DNA of 64,000 nt from Zygnema cylindricum (GCA_037447655.1 JBBHKE010000905.1:353473-417472); one strand, 5' to 3'; numbered from the stretch's first letter, positions 34,242 to 44,609 are shown. Made by a program: numbers and translations. The notes: a model not told the origin generated them from the letters alone.

Positions 34242-35429
34242 TGAAACTCTGAGACCTCCATTGGCCCTCAGAGTAAGCAGATCCAAAGAAGCTAATCTAG
34301 ATAGTGCCGACTCCAAACTTGATATAAACCCAAATGACCAACCCCTTGACAGTCAGAACCCCAATATAGATTCACCCCTGTGAAATAACACTTTCTGTGT
34401 GCTCAGTTTTACCACATAATACAAAGTTAGAATATGAGATTTGGACACATTCACCCACTTTGACTTTCCCTTAGAAATGCAGCCACCCTGGCAGACAAAA
34501 CCTCTGACCGACTACACCCCTGTGTGGCGTGGACTCCCTTGAGTCTGCAGCAAAAAGAATCACTGAAAATGGTCAATTAAATTAATAATTATGGCTGGCC
34601 AAAGTTTGCCATTTATACAAGGTGCTCTCTAGGAGAGGCAGCTACTTACCCAAAATTTTCTAAGTCCTATTCCCTCTCTAAAACTCTATCTATTCAAGTA
34701 CGGCACCAATTGAATTAGTGTGTCGTACAGAAAAGTATAGGTGTCGGTGTACTTTCTGTACGGCCATTGTACAACATGGCCAAAATGTCGACACGTGTCA
34801 TAGCCGGATTTGTTACCTCAATCTCCGGAGTCGCCGCATTCCAACATTGTCGCGCCACGTGTCACATGACGTGGTGATGACTGAAAAACGCCAAAAGTAC
34901 ATAATCCGTGATCGCGGCGCCTATTGTGGCCGTCCGATCAAACCGGATACAATTGTAGCCGTTGAAAATATACGTACGATATTTGTTTCGCGTTCGAAAC
35001 AAATGCGCGATATCCGTTTCATAAAATACATTAAATCATACTCCGTACTATACAAAACTGTATCTATGCATTACGTATCTATTCCCGTTAGACGAACTAG
35101 TCTACGTGTACAAATATAAATATCTGTCAAACCTATTGTACTCTAGCACTGTAATTAGACTTGTTGGTTAAAGCGAACGGCTAGTTTGACGGACGGCAGG
35201 TACCAGGATCAAATCTTGGGTCCGTCACACCTTTTAGATAACTCTATTAAGAACTGCCTGTCCACTTTGGACAGCCTAGGCAGCCATGGATCTAACTCCT
35301 CTTCAAGTCTTCAGTGACAGCGACAAGTGTGGGGACTTGAGTGAAGAGTTAGAGGTAGGTTGTTAGTGTCCCCTTTTTGCTTTTTTTATTTTACAATCTC
35401 TAGACCTAGAAAATACTTAATTTTCAACA
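34242..35429 (-). mobile_element. Solo copia LTR (type F3 with F1-like end) inside X
   Basis: 1188 bases on the minus strand with TG...CA ends (+ strand TGAAACTCTG to TTTTCAACA). The target duplication GTAAT is identical at 34237-34241 and 35430-35434. No internal region remains, so it formed by LTR-LTR recombination. The gag-start end is mutated (ATGGAGGTC, with F1-like sequence beyond it). Confidence 0.93.
35158..35234 (+). other. tRNA-like segment, antisense in solo LTR
   Basis: A-box-like TTGGTTAAAGCGAACGG. The T-arm CCAGG-ATCAAAT-CTTGG forms 5 pairs counting one G-U. Then CACACC and TTTT at 35231-35234. Confidence 0.7.
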
Positions 35430-35434
35430 GTAAT

Positions 35435-35802
35435 GGCTCTGACATCACTAATGGGAGTGATGCCATCTATGAAGGTGTGCTTGTAAAATAGATAACATCT
35501 GGGTGTGTGTTCCACATTGCAGATGGGGCTGGCAGTTTCAACTGCAAGAGGGAAATCGAATTTTGTGTGGATGGAAAAGAGGTGTGGTGGATAAAATCTT
35601 TGCTCGGATTTATAAAAAATGGGATGCTAAATAAAATGTGTGTTCAGCAAGATGGACTGTTTATTTTAGCTCATCTAGTAGACCTTTTGAAATATGAGGG
35701 TATTTTCTTAAAGTTTTATGAAAGGAAAAGAAAAAGAAAGAAAAAGGGGGAGCGGGTGGTTGTTTGTTTTTTCTGTGTGGGAGTTGAAAAGAAAATAGAC
35801 TA
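35435..35802 (+). pseudogene. X degenerate RNase H tail
   Basis: SGCVFHIADGAG and WWIKSLLGFIKNGML correspond to copia RNase H SGYVLYVGEGAC and LMWVKSLLQELGYM. The catalytic DNQ is replaced (VQQDG). The end, KYEGIFLKFYERKRKR, matches KAKHMDIRLSFVGKKVE in C5. The shared wording with X2 shows this is a family feature. Confidence 0.65.
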
Positions 35803-35816
35803 GAAAATAAAGGGAG
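35803..35816 (+). promoter_or_regulatory. X polypurine tract
   Basis: AAAATAAAGGGAG directly before the 3' LTR. The copia elements here all have AATAAGGGGAG or a close variant at this place. Confidence 0.8.
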
Positions 35817-36283
35817 TGTTGAGATTTGTGTATTTTCTAGGTCTGTATTTGGATAAGAAAAAGGCACGGGCAGTCTGCCTTTAACTCCCTTCTCCAAGCC
35901 CTCACACTAGTTGTAGTCATTGAAGGCTGGAGAGGGAGCTAAAGTCATGGCTGCCTAAGTTGTCAAGAGTAACATGTAGCAGAAATGGTAAATTTACCAA
36001 AAGGATTCTGACGTGCCCAGGAATCGATCCTGGTACTTACCGTCCGTGAAGTCGACCGTAGCCGTTAGCTTTATCCAATAGCCTATGATCATTGCTAGAC
36101 TACAAAAGGTATGATAGATATTTCAATAGATACACGTTGAACGTTCCATTTAACTTCTAGAACGCAATCGTAAAGCATAAAACCTATTGTACTTTATATA
36201 CCGTACAAAATAAATAATACATACATTTATTTTGACGGTATGTATCGAAAGCTGACATTGATCGACGGCTGTAGTGCGAGCCA
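35817..36283 (+). repeat. X 3' LTR, truncated (type F1)
   Basis: Matches 21487-21850 and then 31943-32040, which proves that X and the split 5' LTR belong together. It stops at 36283, where a minus-strand LTR begins. The rest of this LTR is not in the adjacent sequence. Confidence 0.88.
36003..36085 (-). other. tRNA-like segment, antisense in X 3' LTR
   Basis: Minus strand: A-box-like TATTGGATAAAGCTAACGG. A perfect T-arm CCAGG-ATCGATT-CCTGG has a 7-base loop with A at the first loop position, as in initiator tRNA-Met. A CCTTTTGG run (+ strand 35998-36004) follows. Confidence 0.75.
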
Positions 36284-36700
36284 TGAAACTCTGAGACCTC
36301 CATAAGTCCTCATAGTGGACAGCTTGGAAGAAACCTCTAAGATAACCTTGACCCCTTTGTATTTCAGCAAGAATAACTGCCACCCTGGCAAACAAAAACT
36401 CACCTTTGTAAAGACAAGACTCCCCTGAGTTGATAGCAAAAAGAATCTCTGAATTTGATAGCAAAAAGAATCTCTGAATTTGCTCCCCTGAGCAGTAAGT
36501 TATGGAGGGTCAAAGTTGACCTTTTGTACAGAAGCTCTCTATGAGAGAGGGTCCTATCTTCTAATTTTTCTAAGTCCTATCTCTCTCACAGACTCTATCT
36601 ACTGATGTATGAAGCCAATCAGATTTTAGTTTCGTACACAAAAGTACAACTGCCGGTGTACTTTATGTACGGCCATTGTACGACATGGCCTAAATGTTGA

Positions 36701-36770
36701 CACGTGGTATGTCCGAATTCGCTCCCTTAATCCTCGGAGATGCCGCGATCCTATGTCATTTCGCCACGTG
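36701..36770. promoter_or_regulatory. Paired G-boxes in F3 LTR
   Basis: CACGTG at 36701-36706 and 36765-36770. CACGTG or ACGTGG recurs at the same place in the other copia LTRs. Plant bZIP and bHLH factors bind such sites, but use here is inferred. Confidence 0.5.
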
Positions 36771-37061
36771 TCATCCGATGTGGCGATGACCACAAACCGC
36801 CGAAATCCTCTTCCGCGATCTTGGCATTAATTCCGGCCGTCCGATTAAATTCACATTTAATCGTAGCCGTAATAAATACATGCGCGGTATTCCTTTCACT
36901 AAAGAATTAAATGCGCGGTATTGGTTTCTTATCCCTACCTGAATCCGTACTTTTACATTTACTAGATATATGTCTCCCGTAAATAGTTACAGTTAAATGA
37001 ACTATCCTACGGATAAATGTTAAAGTAATTATCAAACCATATAGTACATAACACTACTCCT

Positions 37062-37148
37062 AGACTTAACGGCTAAGGCTACTGGCTACCGGCTGTTTGT
37101 CGGCCGGCAGGTACCAGGATCAAATCCTATCACCGGCACATATATTTT
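37062..37148 (+). other. tRNA-like segment, antisense in F3 LTR 36284-37354
   Basis: A-box-like AACGGCTAAGGCTA, B-box-like AGGATCAAATCC, then GGCAC and TTTT at 37145-37148. Confidence 0.6.
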
Positions 37149-37551
37149 AGTAAATTAAACCCCTAACTAAAATATATTTTCCCGTAAACCTCTGGATAGC
37201 CTAGGTAGCCATGGCTCTAGCTCCTTCTCGAATTTCTCAGTGACTGCGACAAGTTTGAGATGTTGGAGAGAGAAGTTCGAGGTAGACTGCCTCGGCTTCT
37301 TTCTTATTTCTATTGAGACCTAGAAAATACTTTGAAAGACCATTAATTTCTTCAGTAAACCTACCAAAAATAACTACCTATCTCTCTAGACAAAATAGGC
37401 AGCTATGGCTGTAGCTCCCTCTCCAACTTTTAGTATTTCAACAAGTGTGGGAGTTGAAGAGAGAAGTTAGAGGCAAATTGCCTCTACTTTATTTTTGCTT
37501 TACAAGTTTAAACCTAGAAAATACTAAAATAACTTGTAATTTCTACATCGG

Positions 37552-37982
37552 AAGCCCTTTCTACCTGCAAATGAGGAGATGCAAGTCCTTTAGTAAGATG
37601 GCGGAGAATGACGTGCTTTGCCGCCATCTTGTTGTAGTCCCAAGTATCAACATCATTCTCCTTATTCTTAGGAATAAGGGAAATGAACGGTGAACCGGTT
37701 GCTATGGGTGTTTGTATCGGTGTGACTATCTCCTCTTCTTTCCTTTTGTCTATCACAATGCTCTCCCCGTCCTCCGAATGCTCTAGCGGCGATAGATATT
37801 CTTTTCTTGTAATCCTACTTCCCCCAAACTATAAAGGAATGGTTAAACTAGATAGACGCATCATTCGTCCACTCACTATCCCCCAAAACCTTTTTTCACA
37901 CAGAGCTCTTGTCATCATACTCTCCCAGTATATGAAACCAATTCCATTTAAGATGGGTAACCTAGAGGGTGGGCCCATAACT
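37552..37982 (-). pseudogene. D1 gag fragment
   Basis: On the minus strand the start ATGGAGGTC is followed by a stop (TGA), then primer-site codons. 37514-37756 reads WDYNKMAAKHVILRHLTKG, which matches copia gag in C1 (AAKNLILRHLTQA). The frame ends inside the LTR because of the deletion. Confidence 0.75.
37968..37982 (-). promoter_or_regulatory. D1 half-tRNA primer-binding site
   Basis: Minus strand AGTTATGGGCCCACC, 14 of 15 matches to the anticodon arm complement of plant tRNA-iMet. Confidence 0.8.
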
Positions 37983-38984
37983 TGCAACCTTCAGACCTCC
38001 ATTGGTGCTCAGAGTAGGCAGCTTACTTGAAGCCCCTAGGATAGCCCGTGCCCCTTTGACTTTGACCAAGTGTGTCTGTCACCTTGACAAACTACACACT
38101 GACCTTACTTCACCCTTGTAAAGAGAAGACTCCTTTGAGTATGCAGCAAAAACAATCTTTGAATTTTCTCCATTGAGCAGTAAGTTATGAATGTTCAAAA
38201 ATGACATTTTGTATAGGAGTTGTCTAAGAGAGAGGTGTTTATCTAAGATTTCCCTAAGTCCTACCCCCCCCCCTCTAAACCCTCTACTACTGAAGAACGA
38301 CACCAATGAAATCACTGTAACGTACAGAAAAGTACAGGTATCGGTGTACTTTCTGTACAGCCATTGTAATGCATGGCCATAACGTGGACGTCTGTCATGT
38401 CTTGACTCGCTTTCATACTCTCTGGAAATTCCTCAACCCAATGTGATATCGCCACGTGTCATTCGGTGTGTGTACGACCATAAACCGCCTAAGAGTCCAT
38501 TATGCGATCTTGGTGTTCACCATGGTCGTCCAATTTACATCGGCTTGTAATACACGCCGTCAAAATAAATATTCGCAATATTTGTTTTGTGCGATACTTA
38601 AAATACAACTATCTCCATGCATTTCAGTTTGTTTTATTCGTTAAATGAAACCTCCTATGTTTATTTGTTTAAGAAGTTATCAAACCTTATGTATCTCAGC
38701 TTAAGTTCTAGACTATAGGACAAAGCTATCGGCTATCGGCTACTCGGACAGATAGTAGGTACTAGGCTCAAATCTTGGTTCCGACGGCCTTTTTGGTAAG
38801 TATAACAAAAACTGCTTCTATCTCTTTTAGAGAACATAGTCAGGCATTGTTCTAACTCTCTTTTCAATCTTCAGTGACTACAACAAGTATGGGGACTTGA
38901 GAGTAGAGTAAGAAGCAGGCTGCCTTTGCTTCTTTCTTTATTTATTTTGTAATCACCATATATAGAAAATACCATATTTCTACA
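37983..38984 (-). repeat. D1 5' LTR
   Basis: 1002 bases. On the + strand it runs from TGCAACCTTC to ATATTTCTACA. Confidence 0.85.
38708..38794 (+). other. tRNA-like segment, antisense in D1 5' LTR
   Basis: The T-arm CTAGG-CTCAAAT-CTTGG pairs with two G-U pairs. Then GACGGCC and TTTTT at 38790-38794. The A-box is weaker. Confidence 0.55.
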
Positions 38985-39166
38985 GTCCGTACTCCACACT
39001 ATTAAAAACGAACCTATATTAGATTTTTTTACCCTAATTTATCCTTATGTTAAATAGTATAATGAAAAAAATCGAACCATTTACTCTATTTAACTTGATA
39101 GAGTCTAAATTTAGGGCGACTAAATTAGCGATATTTACTCTAAGTTCGATTCGCTGTGAAGTGTAC
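38985..39166 (+). repeat. R2: MITE-like repeat, second copy
   Basis: About 180 bases, the inverse-orientation partner of R1 (12378-12550): GTCCGTACTCCACACTATT start, TAGAGTC(G/T)AAATTTAGGGCG middle, GTGTAC end. It abuts the D1 LTR. Confidence 0.7.
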
Positions 39167-39428
39167 GGATATTGAGAACATGACAACGTGGCGTGATGTG
39201 TTGAGATCGCACGCGCAAAAATTAAAAATGCGATATTGTACGTTACTGTACCGGTATTGATAACACAACACATTGTACGTCACGCCAACACAAAAATAAC
39301 AGTAGTGTACGGATATTGAGAACAACTCAGTGTGGCGTGATGTGGCGGGATCGCACGCGCAAAAATTAAAAGTACGATATTGCACGTTACTTAACCGGTA
39401 TTCATAACATGACATTTTGGCGTGTCGA
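39161..39428 (+). repeat. Tandem repeat, about 144-base unit, two copies
   Basis: GTGTACGGATATTGAGAACA begins units at 39161 and 39305. Both contain GATCGCACGCGCAAAAATTA and CCGGTATT(G/C)ATAACA. The second unit runs into the cut end of the C1 3' LTR. Confidence 0.85.
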
Positions 39429-40253
39429 CCAACCAACCGATAAGTTATGAGGTGGAAAAAATGACAATTTATACAAACTCTGAAAGAGAGAGGTGAGTGT
39501 CTATCCAAAAAAAAACTAAGTCCTAACCCCTCTCACAATCCCTATCTATTACAGTACGAACCAATCAAATAACTGTAAAGTACTGAAAGATACTACCACC
39601 GATGTCCTTTCTGTACGACCTGTGTACGACAAGGCCACTGAGTGGACGCGTGTCACCCTTCCACTCGTTTGTATGTTCCCCGGAATTCCCGCGACCAAAT
39701 GTTATCCCTCTACGTGGCGCTAGGTCATGCCACGTCCATGGACGCCAAAGTGACCATTCCGCGATCCCGGCAGTGATATATGCCGTCGGATTAAATCCAA
39801 TATTGAATGTCGCCAGTCAATGTCTGAATCATTTGTTTCGTGCGAAATGACGTCCGCACCGAAACTTTAACTAGTTCTATGTTCTTTTGTTCACATCTTA
39901 GATAATTGGTTTCAAGATTATGTCTAAGTTTAAATACTTATCAAACCCTATGTAGTTTAACGAACTTCTACGACAGACTGGTTAGAGATAATGGTTAGAC
40001 CGTACTCTACCGGTCGGAGGTCGAAACCTGCCGGACTCAACCTTTTGTTAAGAGTGACATAAGTCACTCTTTAGTCTTGCCTGTGGAACTAAGGCAGCCA
40101 TTGCTCAACCACCCTCTCTATCCTTCAGTGACTACAATAAGTATGGTGGCTACAGAGAGGAGGTGGAGGCAGGCAGTTCGCCCTTTTCTTTTTCTTTTTA
40201 TACTGATATATTTAGACCTAGAAAATACTCTATAAATATAGAATAATTCAACA
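39429..40253 (-). repeat. C1 3' LTR (type F4), partial
   Basis: On the + strand it runs from CCAACCAACCGATAAG to ATAATTCAACA. About 165 bases at the gag-start end are missing, where the tandem repeat meets it. Confidence 0.85.
39970..40046 (+). other. tRNA-like segment, antisense in C1 3' LTR
   Basis: A-box-like CTGGTTAGAGATAATGG and B-box-like AGGTCGAAACCTG. Then CCGGACTCAACC and TTTT at 40043-40046. Confidence 0.7.
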
Positions 40254-41240
40254 CTCCCCTTATTTTCTAGTCTAACTTTAACTTCAGTTTTAGTCCACAT
40301 TTTTCACTGCAATATTTTAATTTGGGAGAAGGCACAGGTTTTCTCATCATATCACCCACCATTTCCTCATCAGATCTATATACAAGATTCACAATCTTTT
40401 TCTCAACTTTTTCTCTCACAAAACTCAATCGTATGTTCATATGCTTAGCCTTAAAATGATATTTTGGATTAGCTGCAATTGCAATGGTAGCTTGATTATC
40501 ACAAAACAGTTCATGCACTCCCTCCTTCATATACCCAAGTTTTTGCAACAAGGATTTGACCCACATCAACTTTTTCACAGCAAAACAAGTGGCCATGTAC
40601 TTAGCCTCCATAGTAGACTGAGCAACCACCTTTTGTTGCTTGCTGCTCAAACAACAAGCACTTTCCCCCACATACAACATATACCCAGAAGTGCATCTTC
40701 TCATAAGTGCATCTCGATAACTGGCATCACTTAAAGTAGTGATACCAGTGTGCTCCCCTCATAAATGCAACCATAACTCTCTGGGTCCTACAAGATATCT
40801 TATGACTCTCTTGGATGCCTCCCAATCTTTCTTCCTAGGATCGTTAAGACTCCTACTCATGTTTCCTACTGTTGCCGCTATGTTCGGCCTTGAACAATTC
40901 ATAAAGTAGATCAAAAATCCTACGACTTGTATATAAGGAATACAGTTTGTAAACTCTCTCTCATTTGGACTCATTTGATCATCTAAGATTATCACTCCTC
41001 CTTCTACACTCCCATTAATCTCTTTCTTCAAGTCGATGGGAAGGGTATAACTCTTTGCCTTTTCCATCTGAAATTTCTCAAACATATTACGTATTGCTTC
41101 TTTCTGAGTAATTTTGATAATCCTTTTCCCCTTATCTCTCTCCATTTGGATCCCTAAAATATAACTTGCCTCACCTAAATTTTTTCTTATCAAATCTGCT
41201 TCTAAGATCTTTCTTTAACTTGTTGATCTTTTTGAAAGAT
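40254..41240 (-). pseudogene. C1 RNase H and RT C-terminus (broken)
   Basis: The purine tract (minus strand AAAATAAGGGGAG) adjoins the LTR. 40267-40704 encodes RNase H: GYMLYVGESACCLSSKQQKV, MEAKYMATCFAVKKLMWVKS, CDNQATIAIAANPK. 40759-41193 is the RT tail (NLGEASYILGIQMERDKGKR). A stop at about 40757 and frame changes split it. Confidence 0.88.
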
Positions 41241-42170
41241 TTACGTAAACACAAGCCGATCATCCACATAAATTGCAATAAAAATTACACCATTCTCATC
41301 TTCAAACATATAGATAGAATGGTCACATCTGATCCGGATATATCCTAGACCGGTGAGAAACTCATCTAGTTTTTTATTCCATTGTCAAAGAGCATGCTTC
41401 AGTCCATATAAGGACTTTATGAGCCTGCAGACTTTGCTCTCTTCTCCTTCCTCCACAAATCCCTCTTGTTGCCTCATGAATTTTTTTTCCTCTAACTCAC
41501 CATTAAGAAAGGCAATCTTAATATCCATCTGATGTATTTCCGTTGCTGCCACACTGAGGAAAATCTATACTGATGGGAACCGAACAACCGGGGCAAAAGT
41601 CTCCTCATAGTCAATCCCTCCTTTTGGGTGAACCCCTTTGCTACCAATCGAGCCTTATATCTTTCAATGGTATTATTTGGGTTCAGTTTTAGTTTAAACA
41701 CCCATTTAAAGTCAATCGGTTTTATGTCTGAAGGATAGTGTGCTAGTTCCCAAGTATTTGCTTCCATGATGGAGGCTATCTCATCATTTATGGCTCTATT
41801 CCATCAGTCTTCCTCCGGACTGTTTATTGCCTCCGAGTATGACGGAGGCTCATCTGGGTGAGATAGCTTAGTTACTTTTTGAGTTGCCAGATTTTCTTGA
41901 ATCTATTTGCTGCTCTTTCTCCCCCCCTCAAACTACGAAGATGGGATGGAGGGAAGTCTTGGATTTCTACTTATTGTTTCATCGGCCCCCCTATCCATGG
42001 AAGTTGGTTCCGTTTCCTCCTCTTTTGTCTCCTCGAAGTCCATAGGAATATGTGAGGTTTCTAGTGGATCTCCTGTGTCTTGGATCTCCCATGAATGTGC
42101 TATCCCTGTTTCACTCATGTCCCTTTCGGGAAAGATGGAGCCCTTCTCACCTTCAGGCTAAAATCTGATT
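41241..42170 (-). pseudogene. C1 reverse transcriptase (broken)
   Basis: IAIYVDDRLV near 41245-41285 keeps the YVDD box. 41492-41767 holds the N-terminal part: EANTWELAHYPSDIKPID, KWVFKLKLNPNNTIERYKAR. The integrase-RT linker (41800-42170) is acidic and S/T-rich. Several indels and stops occur. Confidence 0.87.
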
Positions 42171-43242
42171 CTTATCTTCTTAGTATATTTAAAGGGGTCA
42201 AATGACTTCCCTTCATCCATGACAACTAGGTGTTTGACTAGAATGATATCTCTCATTGCTAAGTCATAGACTCTATATCCCTTAACATCCTCATCATATC
42301 ATACAAAGTATCCAAGTTTTTTGTTAGCATCTAGTTTTTAGTTTTCCTATCCTTGTCAAGATTGTAAACTTGGCTATTGAATACTTTAAGGTGAGAGATA
42401 TCTAGTTTCCTTCCAACCCATCTCTTATAAGGTGACACTCCTTTTACAGCTGAGATAACGACTTTTTTGTTAATGTAGTTGGCAGAGTTTATGACTTCTG
42501 CCCAAAATCTCTTTCTTATTTTCTTCTTGGCCAACATACTGCATGCACTATCTCACAATGTTTGGTTCAACCTCTCAGCTACCCCATTTTGTTTCGGGTT
42601 ATGTGGTATGGTTTTCTGGTGCTAAACTCCCTCATCTCTCAAGTATTCCTCAAACTGGTTAGAGGTGCATTCCCCCCCATTATCACTCCTTATTCTCTTA
42701 ATAGGGGTTCCATGCAACTTCTCACTCCAAGCTTTATATTTTTTGAAATACGTTGATGTTTCAAACTTTGTTTTTAGGAAGTAGACTCTAGTGTATCTAG
42801 ACCAGTCATCGGTTATTGTCAACATAAACCTTTTTCCTCCAACCGGAGGTACTTTTGCAGGTCCCCAAATATCTGTGTGGACCAAATCTAGTACTTTCTC
42901 ACCTCTATATGTGGCGGCTTTGGGAAAAGGAAGTGTGTGAGCCTTACCTTTAGCAGAACCACTACAATCATCCATCATTTCATTATCCCAAAACTGAATG
43001 CCTTTTACTTCCCAAAGATTTTTCATTTCCCTTAACATATCAAAATGCACATGCCCCTATCCCTTATGCCAAATCATCAACTTTGGAAAAACAACATAGT
43101 AAACATTTTTCTTTTCATTACTCATGTTAAGCCTAAACATTCCTTGGCTACCCTTATCTGCCATGAAGTAAACTTCATCCACATACTTTGTTGTAAAGAC
43201 TCCCTTTGTAGGGAAGGTATCAAACTCTTTGTCATCTAACAC
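42171..43242 (-). pseudogene. C1 integrase (broken)
   Basis: 42622-43050: zinc-domain tail CSGSAKGKAHTLPFPKA (second Cys of the CxxC replaced by S), D in LVHTDIWGPA, D in IRSDNGGECTS. 42331-42537: RKRFWAEVINSANYINKK and YKRWVGRKLDISHLKVFNSQ, integrase C-terminal region. The start of the HHCC domain is at 43057-43242. Confidence 0.87.
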
Positions 43243-44609
43243 AGACGTAGAGACAAGAATTTAACTCAGTTGAGAAATGTAGAGTATATCTGAGAAGGTG
43301 AGTATAGAAGTCTTTCCCTCCACTAAGAATTTCAGATCTACCGATCCGACTAGATCTATTGTAACCACTCTCCTATCCCCATACTCTATCTCTACAGTAG
43401 TAATTTTTCTTAGCTTAGTAAAGAGATGCTTATCACGACACATATGCATGGATGCACCTGAGTCAATAATCCATCCTTCCTGTGGAGCTTCCCGAATTGC
43501 TCCGAGAGCACATTTTTGTTTCCGAGGGATCTCCTTCTCCTCCAGACTCTCGTTAAGAAGATGCTCCCTATTCTCCTCCTTAGATGACTCGTCCTCAGTT
43601 TCTATTTTCACTTTTGTAACCACAAGTGCTTTGTTCTTCCTTCTGGAAGAACCCACTTCATGGTTCTCTAAGAGCCTCAGCTTCGACAACTTGACACAAT
43701 CTGGTAGGAAGTGTCCCGACGTTTTACAAAAATGACAAAGACCCTTTGGAGGCCTCGGTCCTCTAGTCTGATCTCTTTCCCCTTTGTACGGTTTCTTCGG
43801 GTCTTTCCCCCATCGGTCCCCTCCTACAACTAGAGCTTGAATGCTCTTTTCCCCTCTTTTAATCTCCATTGTGTTTTCCTGCAAAAGTATCTTTTAAACC
43901 ATTGTATTCCACTTCCATGATCTATCATTCATTTCCTGTACCGGTACACTATGTTCTCATACTCATCTAGTAACTTCATGATGAGAGTGTTAACTTTCAT
44001 CTTCATTGTACCTGTCCACCCGGCACTTTCCATCTCCATATAAAAACAAAAGAGATCATTACAATAATCTAACATTTTTCCTCCTTTCTAAGTGTAACTC
44101 ACTATTTTTTGCTCAGCCAACTGGAGCTTTTGAATAGTACCAACTCTATAGATTTCCACCAAACTCACCCACAACTCCTCGGCTTTGTAATTGTGAAGGT
44201 GAGGGGTGGCCAAAGCTTGAGTGAGGTGTCTTAGAATCAAGTTCTTGGCAGCCAAATTTACGTCTTCCCACATTTGAGTATCGTTCTCCGCGGTCTTCAC
44301 AGCCGCCGCTCCTAGTGCCGTGGCAATAAGGGTAAGGGGTGTTTCCTTCTCTTTCCCCTTTTCGGACACATTGCTGTCCTCATCATCTGCCTCCTCTGCT
44401 GAGGCAGTCGCTGGTGCAAGAAACCTTACTCCTCCAAATTGTGGTGGAGTTCTCGAAATTGGATGTTTCACTTGTCCACTTTTGATACCCCAATATCGTT
44501 TTTCGCATAAAGCCCCCATCATCATGGCTTCCCAATAGATGAATCCAGATCCATAGAAGGTGGGCACCCTAAAGGGTGGGCTCATAACCAGCAATTTTGT
44601 GTCCTCCAT
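43243..44609 (-). pseudogene. C1 gag, zinc knuckle and protease (broken)
   Basis: The start ATG is at 44607-44609 inside the LTR (MEDTKLLVMSPPFRVP). The frame reads through the primer site without a break to 44088 (AAKNLILRHLTQALATPHLH). After a break, 43261-43884 has the knuckle CHFCKTSGHFLPDC (near 43695-43740) and the protease site GWIIDSGASMHMCRD with DSG intact (about 43440-43485). Of the copia gags here this one keeps the longest unbroken start. Confidence 0.88.
44575..44589 (-). promoter_or_regulatory. C1 half-tRNA primer-binding site
   Basis: Minus strand GGTTATGAGCCCACC, 14 of 15 against the tRNA-iMet anticodon-arm complement. It lies inside the gag frame. Confidence 0.85.

Larger units (their letters stand above)
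21487..36283 (+). mobile_element. X: non-autonomous Ty1/copia element, split by two insertions
   Basis: A copia element on the + strand. Its 5' LTR (21487-21850 plus 31943-32714) is interrupted by G3. The internal part is 32715-35816, interrupted by a solo LTR at 34242-35429. The 3' LTR starts at 35817 and is cut off at 36283. Without the insertions it is about 3.5 kb up to that cut. Gag and its zinc knuckle are present. Protease, integrase and the RT core are absent and are replaced by a short derived ORF that leads into a degenerate RNase H tail. X2 inside G3 has the same replaced pol, so this layout was amplified rather than produced by one accident. Confidence 0.8.
36284..37354 (-). repeat. 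Copia LTR (type F3)
   Basis: About 1.07 kb. On the + strand it starts TGAAACTCTGAGACC, the complement of the gag-start end ATGGAGGTCTCAGAGTTTCA. Two G-boxes lie at 36701-36706 and 36765-36770. No matching target duplication is seen, so its junctions are probably rearranged. Its closest relative here is 62105-63152. Confidence 0.82.
37355..38984 (-). mobile_element. D1: internally deleted copia element (type F3-like)
   Basis: A minus-strand remnant. It holds the start of a 3' LTR (37355-37551, TGTAGAAATT on the minus strand), a piece of gag (37552-37967), a primer site and a 5' LTR (37983-38984). Gag is fused directly to the LTR start at 37551/37552 with no pol and no purine tract. Confidence 0.78.

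Noticed and set aside
36284-37354. Simple solo LTR with a target duplication
   Set aside because: The left flank AGCCA and right flank GTAAA do not match, so at least one end is rearranged. I list it as an LTR only.
41907-42161. Serine-rich ORF on the + strand
   Set aside because: Shadow of the acidic integrase-RT linker of C1 on the minus strand.
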